A stretch of DNA of 64,000 nucleotides from Notospermus geniculatus (lineage: Eukaryota > Nemertea > Pilidiophora > Heteronemertea > Lineidae): assembly GCA_002633025.1 (NCBI GenBank), contig NMRB01000930.1:22271-86270 (forward strand). The letters are read 5' to 3'. Every line of letters begins with the position of its first letter. Positions within the stretch are counted from its first letter, which is position 1. The position numbers and the translations under genes are program-made. The notes beneath the pieces were generated by a model. It was not told the DNA's origin, ran no database searches, and saw only the letters and a list, made by a program, of their open reading frames with translations. Shown in pieces: positions 20,630-32,080 of the stretch.

Positions 20630-20895
20630 GAGATTGAGATTCCGGTGTTTCCCGTCGGAATTCCCCCATGACGCATTTTTATCGCATTCTTCGACAAAGC
20701 AACTTATTTGACCGAGGTGTTTCCCGGCGGAATTCCCCCACGCCCATTTAACACGTGGCATGGCATTCTTCCAGAAAGCAACTGATGTGACGAAGGAGGT
20801 AACGAGCACGCTAGGAGTATCATTTTGGAAATACATGTAGGTGAGTGGCCGATTTCTAAAATTTAGTTTTTTGCATGTGCGTTTCATTGGCAGAA
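20630..20895 (-). repeat. Interspersed repeat, minus copy of 9,050-9,250
   Basis: The reverse complement gives GCACATTGCTTCTGCCAATG and TCAGTTGCTTTCTGGA in the same order as at 9,060-9,210. Two CCGGCGGAATTCCCCCA segments (near 20,655 and 20,730) make a local tandem repeat. Confidence 0.65.
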
Positions 20896-21048
20896 GCAAT
20901 GTGCACCAACTAGAAGTGTGATTTTATGCTGAAGACTGGAGAAAGTGTGATTTTATACTAAAAAATTGGCTTTTGAATCTCTTGCATTAAGTATTTCTCA
21001 GAGACTTGTATGACGGATTTTGAAATCGATGATTGTCTACCGAGTCAT

Positions 21049-21413
21049 GTGGGAGAAAGGTTACAATAAACTAGCCGATTTTTGAGAGAAGGGAATTATT
21101 AATGTAGATAACTCTTATGAAACGCCTACATGTAATTTAGAAATCAACACGCCTAGCCTGCCTCCCCTGTGAATAATGAGTCGATCTTCACACGTGGGTG
21201 AACAAAGCAGGCTACCGGTCGTCGACTGCAGGTAATCGCCTCCTCCTGGATGAGCACTGCCTGGATTCTACGTGTAGTGCCATAACTTCTCTGGTGGCAA
21301 AGCAGTGAACTATGCTTAGGGCCATGTCAGTTGGAAGTTCAGAATTCCCATGTCCCTCAATTGCGATATTTTTTTCGATAATTTCACTACGTGAACCTTA
21401 ACGCCACCAGGCT
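21049..21413 (-). mobile_element. 0.8-kb element, truncated copy D
   Basis: Reverse complement of the left 360 bp of copy A, ending at the same left terminus (AGCCTGGTGGCGTTAAGG preceded by ACA). The right half is missing. Confidence 0.8.
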
Positions 21414-21639
21414 TGTTTGGAGTTAATTCCGTAGGGTTCCTTGTTTTCCAGATTCCTTAAAATCTATAGCTAGCTCAATCGGAACCAGATTAATTACACC
21501 CCTTCGTAAATTGCTTATTGTAAATTTATTTATTGTAAATTGGGGAATCCCCAGATGTTCTGTTGTTTTTCGAGGGAATCCCTGATTTTCCATTAAAATG
21601 GCACTGAACAGGGTTTCAAATCAAGGATATGGGCGGTAC

Positions 21640-21735
21640 TTTCCGCCAAAAAGGGATAATCGCACAGAGGGATATTCAAAGAGGGATTCGAAGAGGGATA
21701 TTCAAAGCGGGATTCAAAGAGGGATATTCCGATAC
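21640..21735. repeat. Short tandem repeat AGAGGGATATTCAA / AGAGGGATTC
   Basis: Five units of 13-17 bp, alternating GGGATATTCAAAG and GGGATTCGAAG. Confidence 0.8.
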
Positions 21736-21767
21736 TATTATAGTATAGGAAACCATGTAACCCCCAC

Positions 21768-21818
21768 ATACATGTAGGCCTACATGTACATGTACATGTA
21801 CATGTAGGCCTAGGCCTA
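21768..21818. repeat. ACATGTAGGCCTA simple repeat cluster
   Basis: Densest cluster of the ACATGTA / AGGCCTA words that recur singly across the window (for example 15,505, 36,955, 39,055, 42,855 and 43,445). Confidence 0.75.
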
Positions 21819-21977
21819 CTCATATTTCCAAGCCGCCCTTGGCCTAAAGACCAATGCTGACTGGTTCCGATTCAGCTATAGGGCTGGTAAGCCCTACGTC
21901 TCTCCCCGCTACCTGAGACATGTTTAGTGGACCTTCGTCCCCCTTTTACTAACATATCTTTAAGCTTTCAGTGGACT

Positions 21978-22118
21978 TCATGGACCTAGCATATTTGGGT
22001 CACGCTTATTCATGGACCAAGCATATTTGGGTCACACCTATTCATGGCCCTAGCATATTTGGGTCACGCCTTGGACCCAGCATATTTGGGTCACCCATTA
22101 TTCATGGACCTAGCATAC
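21978..22118 (+). repeat. Minisatellite, CATGGACCTAGCATATTTGG unit
   Basis: Five units of 27-36 bp share AGCATATTTGGGTCAC, usually joined by ATTCATGGACC. The open frame through it reflects the repeat only. Confidence 0.85.
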
Positions 22119-23780
22119 TGGATAGTTCCCCCAATGCCGCTCCGTATTGGTTCACGTGGGGTAAAGTCATTTTAAGTGACCATAATATTGGGTCCAAATG
22201 GAGCTTTCGACGGACCTTTCGGCACTAAAGCAATAACGTATCTCAAGACAATGAGCTGGGATATGTTTGTTTTTATGCCTAAAGGCAGGCGCACACTGCC
22301 CTTACGGCATGCAATTTTTGACCGGCGCCACGAATCGCAGTGCCGCAAGTGTTGGTGTGCGGAGAACGCCGTAACCATATCGCAGCGATTTTTTGCCGGC
22401 GGGCCGTGGCGCAGCCATGATCGCAGGAATCAAACTGATTTGATATTTGTCGGAGTCGGATTCACCGGCGTCCTCCACCGCAAGCAGTGTGTGGGGTTCA
22501 CCGGCGCCTCCCGCCGTATCTTTGGGCAGTCGACCAATGAAACAGTCCCTTCCTGGCGTCACATGATTTCAAAATGACAATACGCGCCCAAAATGACGCT
22601 ATTATCGGCTATTTCCGGAGGGCTCCGGAATATCTTGCTGTATCGATCGACTATCCTTGGGAGTTCAACCGCACACCAAGACGCAACCATATTCAGGACG
22701 GCGTCGTTTGTAAACGACGCCGGCGAATCAGGCGCCGGTCAAAAATCCGGCTATTTATTATAACGATTATTTCGCGATTAATACGTTTTTTTCTCTCGGT
22801 ATTTTGTGGTTTTCTAGAGATTTCATCAAGAAACGATTTTGGTTGGTTAAAATCCATGCGGGGGTAACCTCGGGCTCAAGGGCGGACGAGCGAGCACCCA
22901 AGTTTCGTGACGTCACCGTGAAACCTCCTTTGGCAAATAGCCTACCGGTACAAGTACATGTCTGTGTGTGACCTGGATGGGGCGCCGAGGTTGAGTAGCA
23001 CATGGGTCGATTTATATTTTAGCATGTTTAGTGTGAATTGAGGTGAGTCTCAAGGTATCGTGCAAGATCGGGTTTTTATGAGCGTTTCCATGGTTGTAGG
23101 CCTACTTGTGTCGTGTTGAAGAATGTTTGTTGACAATTATAGTGGGCCTACTGGATTATCACTCAATCTCAGCCTTGTTGTGTAAGTAGTGTTAGGGCTG
23201 TGTTTTGTTCCATCATGATCATGATGATGATCGACATGATCAAGAGGGTTGGGCTGCTTTGTTTTACGTTTGCTGTCGGTGTGGGGCCTGAATGCACTGT
23301 GCGTATAGCAACTTCATAATTGTTTAGGCCTACTGTGTCAGGTTGAGAACAGTTGCCCTTGAATAGGCCTACCGAAGGCAGTTTTCTGTGTGTGCGAACA
23401 TTCTTTTATTCTTCCAAGTAGCCTGTCACCGAACGTAAACAAACAAGATGGCGGCGATGAGATAGGCTACGCCCAATCGACGTCATCTTCGGAGGTACTC
23501 GGCTACATTCGGGCGGCCATCGTAACATACGATGTTGGCACGAATCGTTCTCTGACGTTCAGATTGAGGCTACGCCGCCTCCAGCCATTGTCGGCACTGT
23601 TTTGTGTACTTTCTGGTTAAATTCTTGGGATATTCGGAACTTCCGAAGGCAACTGCTCGGCAATTTCCGTAGACACTCGCATTTCCCCTCGGACACAATT
23701 CCAAGGCAGCCATCTTGAATGCGCAACGATTTCAATGCGTTTCTGGTGGTTTGGATGCGGTCGCCTCATCACACCTGCAG
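22119..23780. other. Intergenic; GC-rich repeat fragments, no gene
   Basis: An inverted pair TTTTTGACCGGCGCC (about 22,314) and GGCGCCGGTCAAAAA (about 22,730) suggests an element of about 430 bp. An AAGATGGCGG word lies at 23,446 in a CpG-rich stretch that could be promoter-like, but the following frame stops after five codons. No protein family recognised. Confidence 0.4.
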
Positions 23781-23785
23781 CACCT

Positions 23786-24028
23786 ATTCATCGTTTCGAC
23801 GACCCGCCGCCATCTTGGTTTCCACGGAGATTTCTTGGAACCCGCGCATGCGCACTTTTCTGGTAGGCAAAACAACGCAAAGTGATTGTTCAAGAGATAC
23901 GAATTTGCACCACTCACGCACTGTGTCCCCCAGAACCTGCGCGAGATTGCCTACCAGATGTAACTGCGCATGTGCAGTTGCAAGAAATTCAAGATGGCGG
24001 GGGCCCGTCGAAACGATGAATACGCACT
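23786..24028. mobile_element. Foldback element with GCCATCTTG and GCGCATGCGC motifs in its arms
   Basis: Left TATTCATCGTTTCGACG.. CCGCCGCCATCTTG, right CAAGATGGCGGG .. CGTCGAAACGATGAATA. Inner GCGCATGCGCACTTTTCTGG / TTGCCTACCAGA also pair. The arm motifs resemble YY1 (AAGATGGCGG) and NRF1 (GCGCATGCGC) sites. Confidence 0.75.
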
Positions 24029-24042
24029 AGGTCACACAGAAA

Positions 24043-24347
24043 CATCTTCGATGATCGAAGGCCGATCTGCTCACCACTCACAGCACACATCACCCTTCGA
24101 GAAATAGACCAGTCGGCGGCGTATCTTGGCCCCATGCCAACTTTACCGGTCGACCAATCATATGACACTTTATATTGGGTCTTCGGCTACCACTATATTT
24201 GTTCCACGATTCAAATTTTACAACACCGATTCTGATTGGCCTCTTCTTCTCGAGGCGGCAGATACGCCGTGGACCGGTCACTTTCTCGAAGGGTGATGTG
24301 CGATGTAACGCAGTGGAGAGCAGATCGGCCTTCGATTATCGAAGTTG
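24043..24347. mobile_element. 305-bp foldback element, copy 2 (8-bp TSD)
   Basis: Same family as 11,676-11,981 in the opposite orientation, with ends CATCTTCGATGATCGAAGG and CCTTCGATTATCGAAG. CACAGAAA repeats on both flanks (24,035-24,042 and 24,348-24,355). Interior and arms are highly conserved with copy 1. Confidence 0.85.
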
Positions 24348-24633
24348 CACAGAAAACGTTCCGTTATTGGATCAAAAATTGGCAGATTGGGTGAGATGCC
24401 GGTACGTTTATATATAATATGCCTCAACTTATCGAGCAAATAAGGTTGAACATCTTAACAGGCCAAAATTCTGCCAAAATAGTCCCACGGTCGGTCACGT
24501 GGGTTTGTTGATAAACAGTATGGCTGCCTTGGACTTGTGTCCGAGGTGAAATGCGCTGCCCAGTGGACAGATAAGCAGTTCGCCTCAGGTCGTTCCGAAC
24601 ACTCTTAGCAACAAGAACAGGACATCGGAGCGA

Positions 24634-25972
24634 TGTCAATGGTTTCCGATCATGACAACAGTAGCCAATCTACCACAAGCCAAGTTCCAGTTGAAGTTAT
24701 GAAGTTGCTACTCTAAAGCTGGTACACTGTGACCTTGACCTCTGACCTTGAGAAGTTTTGCGTAACTGGAACAGGCATCCTTGACTAAACCTAGAAGATG
24801 GTTAATGCAGGCTTCTAATTAGTTTCTCCTCAAATTCTGAGCAGATTTGCATTTTAGAACTGTGTGACCTTGACCTCTGACCTTAAAGGTCAATGCGTAA
24901 TCTGAAAGGTCATCCTTGATAACCTGGGTGTATGTGAAGGTTTTAGGCTTCCACCATCAGCAGGTTGTGACTTATCTCATGTTATCTGTGACGGTTGACT
25001 GTGACCTTGACCTCTGACCTTGAGAATTATTGCGTAACTGGAACAGGCATTCTTGATTTAACCTATAGGAGATGGTTAATGTAGGCTTCTAATTAGTTTT
25101 TTCCTTAAATTCTGAGCAGATTTGCATTTTAGAACTGTTTGACTTTGACCTTGACCTCTGACCTTCAAGGTCATTGCGTAATCTGAAAGGTCATCATTGA
25201 TAACCTAGGTTTAGGTGAAGGTTTTAGGCTTCTACCATCACCAGGTTCTGACTTATGTCATGTTATCAAATTTGCACATCAAATCTCGCCATGATATCAG
25301 CAAATATCATGCAACCGAGCAGGTGGAAACTGAAAATTTCAGTTGCAATAACATCTTGGATGAGCTACGATGTTGCGATACCAGTTTCAAGTCGCTTACT
25401 GTGCCAGATCTCCTGATATGTCAAAATATCAAATTTGATATATCAATATCATTATGATGCTGACCTTGGAGAATTTGTTGATGCCAGTATCTTGCCAGGG
25501 GTGATAAACATAGGGAAGGTACTTGTTACTAGTACTCTACCTGGCCTCGGAGCCAAGTTATTCAAGAAACTAGCCAAGTTAGGGTGTGACAGACAATATA
25601 TCATCTTTTGATATATCGATTACGCAATGACCCGGGTATCACAGACCTGATATGATAAGCTCATCATGTTGACAGGGTCAAGTTACCTGGGGGTAGGTCA
25701 GGTTTCCTGGGTTGTAGCTGTTAAACTAGCCAAGTTAGGGTGTGACAGACAATATATCATCTTTTGATATATCGATTACGCAATGACCCGAGTATCACAG
25801 ACCTGAAATGATAAGCTCATAATGTTGACAGGGTCAGGTTACCTAGGGGTAGGTCAGGTTTCCAGAGTTGTAGCTGTTAAAGTAGCCAAGTTAAGGTGTG
25901 ACAGACGCGGACAGACAGACAGACACCACGACCAAAAATAATATGGTTTCCGATACTAGTATCGGAAACCAT
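24634..25972. repeat. 1.3-kb repeat with TGGTTTCCGAT ends and repeated TGACCTTGACCTCTGACCTT
   Basis: It starts ATGGTTTCCGATCATGAC and ends with the palindrome GGTTTCCGATACTAGTATCG..., preceded by (GACA)n. Inside, TGACCTTGACCTCTGACC occurs at about 24,729, 24,863, 25,004 and 25,147 within a 275-285 bp higher-order unit (also AACTGGAACAGGCAT.CTTGA). Confidence 0.75.
25568..25895. repeat. 156-bp tandem duplication inside the 1.3-kb repeat
   Basis: ACTAGCCAAGTTAGGGTGTG ... ATATATCGATTACGCAATGA is repeated twice almost unchanged, and a third start occurs near 25,880. Confidence 0.85.
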
Positions 25973-25975
25973 AAA

Positions 25976-26512
25976 AAGGGTTCCAAGATGGTTCTTTGGC
26001 CTTTCAAGGAACCTTTTCTTCTATAGGGTTCTATCTAGAACCCTAAAGAACCCCAGGGTGCTGAAATCCACATCAAGAAATCTGTGAATACGTGAGAACA
26101 CAACCGGTACACCGTGCTCCAGCTGATGTATATCTTTATTCATGAGGTCTAATAAAATAAATAGACTTTTGCATCGAGGGTTGTAGAGAAATCTGCAATT
26201 AAATTTTGAGGGTACTAAAAAGAACACCTCTGTAAGGGTTCTCCAGGTGTGGCAGGCAAAGAACCCCAGAGGGTTCTTTGTTTGCCACNGATTTCTTTTT
26301 CGTCTTCAAAACATAAATCATTTTGTTTGTTTCAAACTTCACAGATATGGTTGGCAAATCAACTGAGCAGGGTAAATCAGGCGCACTCCCTAATTTCTCT
26401 AAATGGTTTCAATACCTTAAAGTTCCTTAGGGTTCCAGATAGAACCTTTTAGTACCAAAAGGTTCCATGACAGGCCAAAGAACCCTGTTGGAACCTTTTT
26501 TGCTAAGAGTGA
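25976..26512. repeat. GGTTCTTT / AAAGAACC repeat, copy 1
   Basis: Repeated AGGGTTC, GGTTCTTTGGCC and AAAGAACCC words in both orientations, ending GGAACCTTTTTTGCTAAGAG. The same terminal word TTTTTGCTAAGAGTG closes the longer array at 50,060-50,634. Contains one N (26,289). Confidence 0.7.
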
Positions 26513-26609
26513 GGGAGATATTATGGGTCATGACGGCCTTTCGTTTCCCTGTTTTTCATTAATCTCTGCGATTGAAACAGGCCTACATGGCTGTGACGGG
26601 AAGGCCTGA

Positions 26610-27014
26610 GCTGTACACCAACGTCGTTCTCCATCACCACTTTTAAGTGCCTTAAGTCAAATTGAAACCATCTTTAGATATTTTCAAAATTACGTCATGG
26701 TGGTCGTTTATTCGGCCGCGATCATCGGCAAGACGATTTCCTTCATCGTCTTCTTCAGGGCGAGACACAGAGAGGATGCGTCGGTTCAGTATCTCAGCGT
26801 CCTTTCTCTGTCCCACACCTATGTAGTCTTGGTCCACGGCGTCACGAGGTGGATTCGAGACGGGTCATCAGAAATCACGAACGGCAGGTATTCTTACAAT
26901 CTTCTCAACAGTGGGTGGGAATGTAAGATTAACCTCTTCCTTCTCCATGTCTTTGAGTGTGTCTCTGGATGGCTCATTGTGACTTTCACAGTCGAAAGAG
27001 AGTCATCATTTTGA
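26610..27014 (+). pseudogene. Rhodopsin-family GPCR remnant, TM1 to TM3
   Basis: An open frame (ATG at 26,697, open upstream from 26,610) reads as the first three helices of an invertebrate peptide-type GPCR. TM1 is VVYSAAIIGKTISFIVFFR, TM2 SVQYLSVLSLSHTYVVLVHG, then NSGWECKINLFLLHVF and TM3 ECVSGWLIVTFTVER, with the E/DR box. Layout and loop cysteine suit FMRFamide/neuropeptide-like receptors. Key residues have changed: the TM1 GN motif is GK, and the conserved TM2 aspartate (LSLSD) is histidine. The frame stops three codons after the ER motif, and no TM4-7 follows. It is probably a decayed or truncated copy. A splice after TM3 is less likely, since no good donor is seen at the break. Confidence 0.55.
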
Positions 27015-29265
27015 AATCGTTTCATAAGCGTTCATTTTCATGATTTTGCCCTCCGGCTGCTTCAGTGTCAGCCATGTTTACTACTAATTCCATTCTCTAC
27101 CACTGATGGCAGCAGCTAACAAAAATCTCACCCTGGAGATTTTGTAACGTTTTCTACTAGTAATCCCTTGTTGAACAATACAAACGGATATAGCTGCTGT
27201 AGATTCCAGGGGGTCTTGGATCCCTGTCACACCGGTCAATCAACTTGACGATTACAAACTGACTTTACACCTGTACCACTCTTCCCAAGGGCAATGCGTT
27301 CATTAGCTACTTAAAAACAATCGCTAATATCCGGTTGGCCGTGTTCATGATGTTATAAACAGGATAAAACCAGTTCATCCGTTTCCGATAATTCGTACTA
27401 ATTGGGAAAAAATTCCACTTTGTAATGATCAACTGTCCGGCTGATGTCCTCGGTTGGTATTCATTATGCTGCTTCATTTCCTATATAGATATAGCTCAGC
27501 AGACTGCTCCGCTTTCTTATTATTTTTCAAGCCCGCCCTGGTCAACATTGGTCATGACCGCAGACTAGCCTTTTTTCTGAAAGCGACTAGATCTGGCCGC
27601 TGCTCTTGGCGAAATTTCAAAAACCGCAAGGCACAGGTCGCAATGATCATCGGTAACTATGCCCCGAAGTGGTCATGAAAGGCTACCTAATTCGGCGTAA
27701 ATGCTAACACGCACGAGTGACGCCTATTGGTCAACTTTGGAGAATCGCGGGGCCCGAAGCAGTTTCGGAGGGCTTCGGAGGGCGGGTAATAGGGAGCGGT
27801 TGGAAACTGCGGTGGAGTTTATCTGCAACTACAAATACATGTACTTCTCTTCTGGTGAGTCTGGCTTGTTGACAACACGATGACTGCTCCAGAGAAGCCC
27901 CTTGTTAGGCGATCGGCGAGATAGCCGAGAAATATCTGAAAAATACACAGGAATGGTGGACATGAAGAATACGATATACAAGTGTGGCTGGGTCGATTTT
28001 GCAGATCTTCCCAATCTTTCGTTCCTCGAAAATTTGAAAAGCAATCTAAAGACCAGTCGTCGATCAATGCAGATCGACAACTGTGTCGCTGTCAAAACTT
28101 CGGGCGAAGTGATTTCTCGGATCAAATCAGGTTAATTTTGAGTGGGTTGGAGTGTTTACCAAATTATCCACCCCTGGGCTTCATTGAGGTTATCAATTTT
28201 TCGCTAGGATAGTCAATATTATATGTCAGTCATGTTTTGAATTCAATCAATTCGTAGACCAGCAAGGGTCGAATATTCTATATACACGAATCTCCCTGTT
28301 GTGACAAGATAAGCTTGGTCTCTTTTCATTTAACCTTATCGTTCCTTACCAAATGTCGATGTATATAAATTCAATTTCAATTTTTCAAGTATTTCGTTGA
28401 TCCACGAGACAGATGAGGTCTGTCCACAAGGCGACACTAACTCAGTCAATGATAATTTTCCAACTCGAGGTCGGATTTTGATCGGCAACAGCTGCGAGGG
28501 ATGTGATATGATCCGCGGAAGCCGAATCAACATGGACTTTTATCTAGTTATGGTTGCTGACACCCTAACCCGATTCACACTATTAAATTTTTGTTCATAT
28601 TTCCTCAGTATGCCTGAAAATAATATTTCCTCAGTATGCCTAAAAATAATAAAGAAGGCCACATGTATATCAGTCTTCGAAGCGAGGGAACATGAGATCT
28701 CTCCTGAAATAGTCGTGGGGCTGAGGAAGGTCCTGTATGCCATCAGATGTGCCCTCATTTTGACTCTTGATTCTGATAATCCCCTAGGTAAGTAAAAAAA
28801 AAAACTTGGGTGGACAGTCTGGAACACGGTACATGTACTTGGGTGGACGGTCTGGATTACGGTGCAGACACGGTTCAACAGTATTGCCCTACATAGCGTT
28901 TTAGGGCCATATTCACAAGGCTTCATGAAATGGCCCCAGAAACGCAAGAAAACACCAGGCGCTGTTATGTGATAAGCTATCAAACGAGAAAATAGCCGGA
29001 TAGCTGCTGCAGTATTCAACTTAAAGTTCAAATTTGCATCTCAGTGAGGTTTTTCCTATCGCCGAGGATTGCTCACACGGCCTAATTGCACCGATATGGG
29101 ATGCTTCAAGTTTCTCGTTTGCTAATTACCCGGGGAGGCATCTTCGGAAAGATTTAAGAAGACTCTTAAAAGCACATACGATTTTTTCCGAACCCAGGCG
29201 GTATTTTGTCCTTTCCAACCGTCGTAATGAGGCAACCTTTTTACGTGTCTAGTGCGTCTCTGAGT
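27015..29265. other. Intergenic, no gene supported
   Basis: Several frames of 60-130 codons occur on both strands (for example 28,397-28,795 plus, 27,829-28,125 minus) but match nothing I know and overlap one another. A 33-bp tandem duplication, CTTGGGTGGACRGTCTGGA, lies at 28,804-28,866. Confidence 0.4.
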
Positions 29266-29267
29266 TT

Positions 29268-29690
29268 GGTTTTGAGCAGCCGTAAACCTTCCATTGGGCC
29301 GATGGAACCATGGGGAGTGGGTGATTCTGTCGGAATCGTAGGGTATACCAACTCCGACGTTTTGGGTTTGAGTGATCCTAGACCCTCGATTTGGCCTACA
29401 TGTGTATCATGGAGGAATTTTTCTCCATGGCCTATGGAGCGAGTGATCTTGTTGGAATCGTCAGATTATTGGTTAACCGACCATAGACCAAGTGGGCCTA
29501 TGGAGAAGTTTGTTCTGTTGGAATCGCCAGGACATACCAACTCTGCCGTTTGGGGTTGAGCAGCCATTGACAGCTCCAGTTTGCCTATGGAGTGGGTAAT
29601 TCTGTTAGAGTATAGAAACGCCAGTGCATTGTCATATACACCACCTCCGACGTAATGGGGTTGAGCAGCGGCAGACGTATACGGAAGGAG
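29268..29690. repeat. Diverged tandem repeat, about 75-bp unit
   Basis: Four or five units share TATGGAG.GGGTGATTCTGT, TGGAATCG, TACCAACTCCGACGTTTTGG and GGTTGAGCAGC. Units vary by indels, so no frame is kept. Confidence 0.7.
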
Positions 29691-30416
29691 AACTTCTCGA
29701 TAGCACCAAGCGTCTACACCAACGGCGTCGACGTAGTTGACATTGTGGATGACGAGAGCAAAGACTGTGTCACGTTCTCGCTGAAGTAAAACAGCATCAG
29801 TCGAGTTTGAAAAAAACTTAATGCAGGAAACTTTAATTGACATTTCTCTCGAAGAGTGTCTCTGGTATCAAATGACGCTACCACAATCGTGATAATCAAT
29901 TTTAAGGCAGTGCTGTTGAGGAGTAAGAAACTTCGCATCTTCTTATGTTCTACCTAACACGACAACAATCACGACTCTCGTATTCGGTTTCTTGAAAGCG
30001 TGTCAAACAGCCACCAATATCGATGGTATCTGTTAGCTTTTCCACCGAACTTACCATCACTGAATCAATTCGATCTAAGATCAATTTAGCCCGTGGTGTT
30101 TGTACAAAAGTTCTAATTACCGAATTTGTTTGCCTCTTCCATTCGAAACGTCTCCCATTCGATCCCTATTGATTACGAAGAGAGATGATCTTTCACCTGG
30201 TACACCAGGTCTGTGGAGACGTTCTGGGAGTTTTCACTTTCTGCACGTCCTGTGGGATTCATGTTTCATTTTTTTTTTCATCTCGGTAGTGGAAAGTAGA
30301 TGAGAGAGAGACAGTAAATGCAAAGTACATACATGTAAAATAAGTGCGTCTTTCATTAGGCTCAATAAATTGTTGATTAATGTTGTTGACTGAAGAACGT
30401 GCTCAGACTGCATCAA
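29691..30416. other. Intergenic, nothing recognised
   Basis: Short overlapping frames only. Confidence 0.35.
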
Positions 30417-30645
30417 AACCAGCAGCACACCAGGCGATATCACAAGCGACCAAATCGCCAAACCATCGCAGACTAGGCGATATTGCTACTAGTGGCATAA
30501 TTGTTTCATAACGGGCGCTGACGAGAAGATTCCACGCATCGCATCGTTTGTCCAGTGCACACCTGGGGTCAAAAGCCGATTTGCTGATCGTTGGCGAGGA
30601 GCAGATCGCTTGCGATATCGCCTGGTGTGCTGCTGGCTTTCGTTC
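30417..30645. mobile_element. MITE with CAGCAGCACACCAGGCGATA ends
   Basis: Left CAGCAGCACACCAGGCGATA is mirrored by TATCGCCTGGTGTGCTGCTG on the right, with AAGCGA/TCGCTT continuing inward. About 225 bp. Confidence 0.75.
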
Positions 30646-30954
30646 CAGTCAGATTTTGAATGGGTTACCGGTGGAAATATGTGTTATATGGGTGAAAATG
30701 ATGGCAAGAAATGGCAAGATTGCCACCAGGGAGGCACCAGATGGGCTTTTCGAAACTCCTCAGACAAGGTTCCACAAATTGATACCTTGGCAGATGTATT
30801 GTATTCTATTGCATTGCATGGAGAGGAATTTAGCACATTGTCGTGGGAGGTGTGTTGGGAACAAAATCCCGCAGAAAATCGTGTGTGCGCACGGAGCAGG
30901 CGACAGGGAGGTATAATGTTGTTTTGTTTGAGGATTTTGAACACTGAGGACAGT

Positions 30955-31205
30955 CGTTGTGCACGACAATTGACCTCCCTTTCTCCGCGTACCTTCCCCT
31001 AACGTGGCGCGGCAGTTATGCTTCAGTTCATTGCGTAGGTACGGGTGCGTCACGCGTCTGTCTCTGTTGCGTGACGTTGGGTGAATGATTTTACGTCTTC
31101 ACTCCGTGCCTTCCATGACGCCCACGTCCTCGGAAGGTACGCGCATGACGCTGCATGTGGTACGCGGCTGGTGCGCGGCGCGGAAGGGAGGTCAATTGTG
31201 CAACG
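30955..31205. mobile_element. MITE with TTGTGCACGACAATTGACCTC end
   Basis: GACAATTGACCTCCCTTTC on the left mirrors GGAAGGGAGGTCAATTG on the right. The interior is rich in GCGC, CGTCACGC and ACGTGG words. Confidence 0.65.
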
Positions 31206-31711
31206 TACTGTAGGCCTACATGTATAGGATTATTGACTACAGTCTGTATTGTGATGGAAAAGTGGATCCTTCAACCCTCGCCCCATCATTGTTAGAAAAA
31301 AATGCCCATTGTAACCTATAGGTTGGGGGTTGTTTACAATACTAGACAAGACACGGGTTTTGCACACGCTATGGTCTATGGAAGTAGCCTATTATAAAGA
31401 CTTTACAAAGGTCGACTTCCAAGGCAGTCACGGGGGTCACCGTATCGTAAAAAAATAGCGAACCGCCCGAATGACGTCGGACTTGTCAATTTCATTGTGG
31501 TTGTCCGACCCTGCTTTTGTCCTGTCTCACCTTCGACAATGTGATCACACAGAAAGTCTAGTTGTTACATAATGTTTGTCCAAACTTTGGTGGTATAGAA
31601 ACCGGGCGGCATGCTATTAGTGGGCATCGTGAGGAGGAAAGCACAGACTAGGCATTTACGACTCATGCACGCAAGGAAGAGATTCACTTCTGATACAGTA
31701 GGTACAGTATA
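31206..31711. other. Intergenic upstream of the sulfatase
   Basis: No gene seen. It may contain distal promoter sequence for the sulfatase. Confidence 0.35.
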
Positions 31712-31947
31712 TACTCTAAATCCTCAGATTTAAGGGTACACATCGAATATTCAAGCCGACGGATAGACCACGCCCCCTGAATCGCAATATAAAAGGGTTA
31801 CGTAGTTCTATTCAAAGGCATGGCCAATGGGCTAGTTCCGCGTACTACCACCGTGGCAGAATGACGTTCGGCCGACTTCAGTATGGTCAATTTCAAAGGT
31901 NTTAATGAGGTGGACACTTGTACCCTTAAATCTGAGGATTTAGAGTA
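31712..31947. mobile_element. MITE with TACTCTAAATCCTCAGATTT ends
   Basis: Left TACTCTAAATCCTCAGATTT then AAGGGTAC is mirrored exactly by GTACCCTT then AAATCTGAGGATTTAGAGTA. One N at 31,901. It lies about 130 bp upstream of the sulfatase start codon. Confidence 0.8.
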
Positions 31948-32080
31948 TTGTATAAAAAGTATGAGTCAAGTGCAAATCTAACCAATTTTTTCGTTTCGTA
32001 TTGGGATAGCTTCTGTGGTTTCAGGCTTAACAAGGAACCTAAATGTCCTATTTTTCATTCGGATCATTTCAGATTTCAAG

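Noticed and set aside
21971-22228. Small protein with repeated IHGPSIFGS units
   Set aside because: The frame simply follows a minisatellite with unequal unit lengths and has no start or splice support.
28397-28795. 132-codon frame at 28.4 kb as a gene
   Set aside because: No family resemblance, opposing frames of similar length, and a direct repeat (ATATTTCCTCAGTATGCCT) inside.
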